Assembly: GCA_937930165.1 (NCBI GenBank)
Contig: CALGVL010000337.1
Location: 1 to 12,738, forward strand
Reading direction: 5' to 3'
Length of the DNA: 12,738 bases
DNA from: an uncultured Acetobacteraceae bacterium
GTDB lineage: Bacteria > Pseudomonadota > Alphaproteobacteria > Acetobacterales > Acetobacteraceae
The translations under genes and the position numbers were made by a program. Below, in pieces: positions 12,172 to 12,738 of this stretch; the stretch's first letter is position 1; every line of letters starts with the position of its first letter. The notes below the pieces were generated by a model. It did no database searches. It was not told where the DNA came from and saw only the letters and a program-made list of their open reading frames with translations.

Positions 12172-12738
12172 ATGCAGGACATGGCGACCATCGAGCCCGG
12201 CACCGGCAGCACCGCAACCGGCGGCAGGACGGGCTGGAAGCAGGTCGAGCTGACGAGCTGGGGACGGATCGCGCACGCCCCCTGCCTCGCCGCCCGGCCG
12301 GAGCGGATGCGGGAGCTGCGGGCGGCGCTGGCCGTGCCGGAGGGGCGCCGGCTGCTGGCTCATGGCGCCGGGCGCAGCTATGGCGATGTCTGCCTGAATG
12401 GCGGCGAGGCCGTGGTGCTGACCGGCCGCCTCGACCGCATGCTCGCCTTCGACCCGGCCGCCGCGACCGTGACGGTCGAGCCGGGCGTCACCTTCGACGA
12501 CCTGCTCGCCGCCTTCCTGCCCCGCGGCCTGCTGCCGCCGGTCTCGCCTGGCACCGCCTTCGTCACCATCGGCGGCGCAGTCGCCAATGACGTGCATGGC
12601 AAGAACCAGCACCATCTCGGTTGCTTCGGCGACCACATCCTCTGGCTGGAACTGCTGCTGCCGGATGGCACGACGCGCCGCGTCTCCGATACGGAGGATC
12701 CCGATCTCTTCCGCGCCACAATCGGCGGCATCGGCCTG
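12172..12738 (+). CDS. dprE1: DprE1-like FAD-dependent oxidoreductase, N-terminal part
   Basis: The first 189 residues of a VAO-type flavoprotein, cut off by the window edge. The FAD-binding loop is AHGAGRSYGD (63-72). SPGTAFVTIGGAVANDVHGKN (125-145) followed by HHLGCFGDHI closely matches decaprenylphosphoryl-beta-D-ribose 2'-oxidase (DprE1), including the HGKN signature near the flavin. DprE1 oxidises the ribosyl C2 hydroxyl, and DprE2 (a short-chain reductase) then reduces it to give polyprenyl-phosphoryl-arabinose. A dprE2-like gene would be expected just beyond the window. The gene starts 14 bases after the HAD-UbiA stop, so they form one operon. An in-frame ATG at 12181 is a possible alternative start. 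The substrate-domain half, including the residue equivalent to mycobacterial Cys387, is not visible. Confidence 0.85.
   Translation, partial: MQDMATIEPGTGSTATGGRTGWKQVELTSWGRIAHAPCLAARPERMRELRAALAVPEGRRLLAHGAGRSYGDVCLNGGEAVVLTGRLDRMLAFDPAAATVTVEPGVTFDDLLAAFLPRGLLPPVSPGTAFVTIGGAVANDVHGKNQHHLGCFGDHILWLELLLPDGTTRRVSDTEDPDLFRATIGGIGL

Noticed and set aside
9953..12217. A 754-codon open frame on the minus strand
   Set aside because: It is antisense to the lipoprotein and HAD-UbiA genes and has a low-complexity Arg/Gln-rich translation with no domain.

Overview
The window is about 12.7 kb of very GC-rich, densely coded DNA. It most likely comes from an alphaproteobacterium, and the gene set resembles Acetobacteraceae (Roseomonas-like). 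That assignment is inference. It rests on an orphan tripartite-tricarboxylate (Bug/TctC) receptor, an M81/MlrC-type peptidase, a DUF1328 protein with a possible EcfG-type stress promoter, and a HAD-UbiA fusion next to a DprE1-like gene. I see no tRNA, rRNA, CRISPR array, insertion sequence or integrase.

Layout. (1) 69-1292 (+): an MFS transporter. (2) 1568-2554 (+): a periplasmic Bug-type solute receptor with no membrane partner genes nearby. (3) 7031 down to 2618 (-): a compact five-gene run. It starts with an M81 metallopeptidase and a D-serine dehydratase/D-threonine aldolase-like PLP enzyme, which share an ATGA overlap. After 121 bases come a RidA-family protein, a small two-cluster ferredoxin (ATGA overlap) and a CCG-domain iron-sulfur protein (10-base overlap). 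(4) 7187-7360 (+): a DUF1328 membrane peptide. (5) A divergent pair, a threonine-synthase-like PLP enzyme (8494-7370, -) and an M20 amidohydrolase (8556-9692, +), share a 61-base gap holding an inverted repeat. (6) 9760-10416 (+): a glycine-zipper lipoprotein followed by a strong hairpin. (7) 10700-12157 and 12172-12738 (+): a HAD-UbiA fusion and a DprE1-like flavoprotein cut by the window edge.

How the parts fit. Regions 1-5 look like an uptake and amino-acid/peptide catabolism neighbourhood: two transport proteins, two zinc-type peptidases or amidohydrolases, two PLP enzymes and a Rid protein. The least explained part is the RidA-ferredoxin-CCG trio. The Rid protein has Ser where the catalytic Arg is expected. 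The ferredoxin pairs a normal 4Fe-4S motif with a second motif spaced like the 3Fe-4S site of succinate dehydrogenase SdhB. The CCG protein has one perfect and one decayed CCG motif. No flavoprotein partner is present. Region 7 looks like the first steps of polyprenyl-phosphoryl-arabinose synthesis, with phosphoribosyltransferase and phosphatase in one polypeptide and the epimerase oxidase subunit next.
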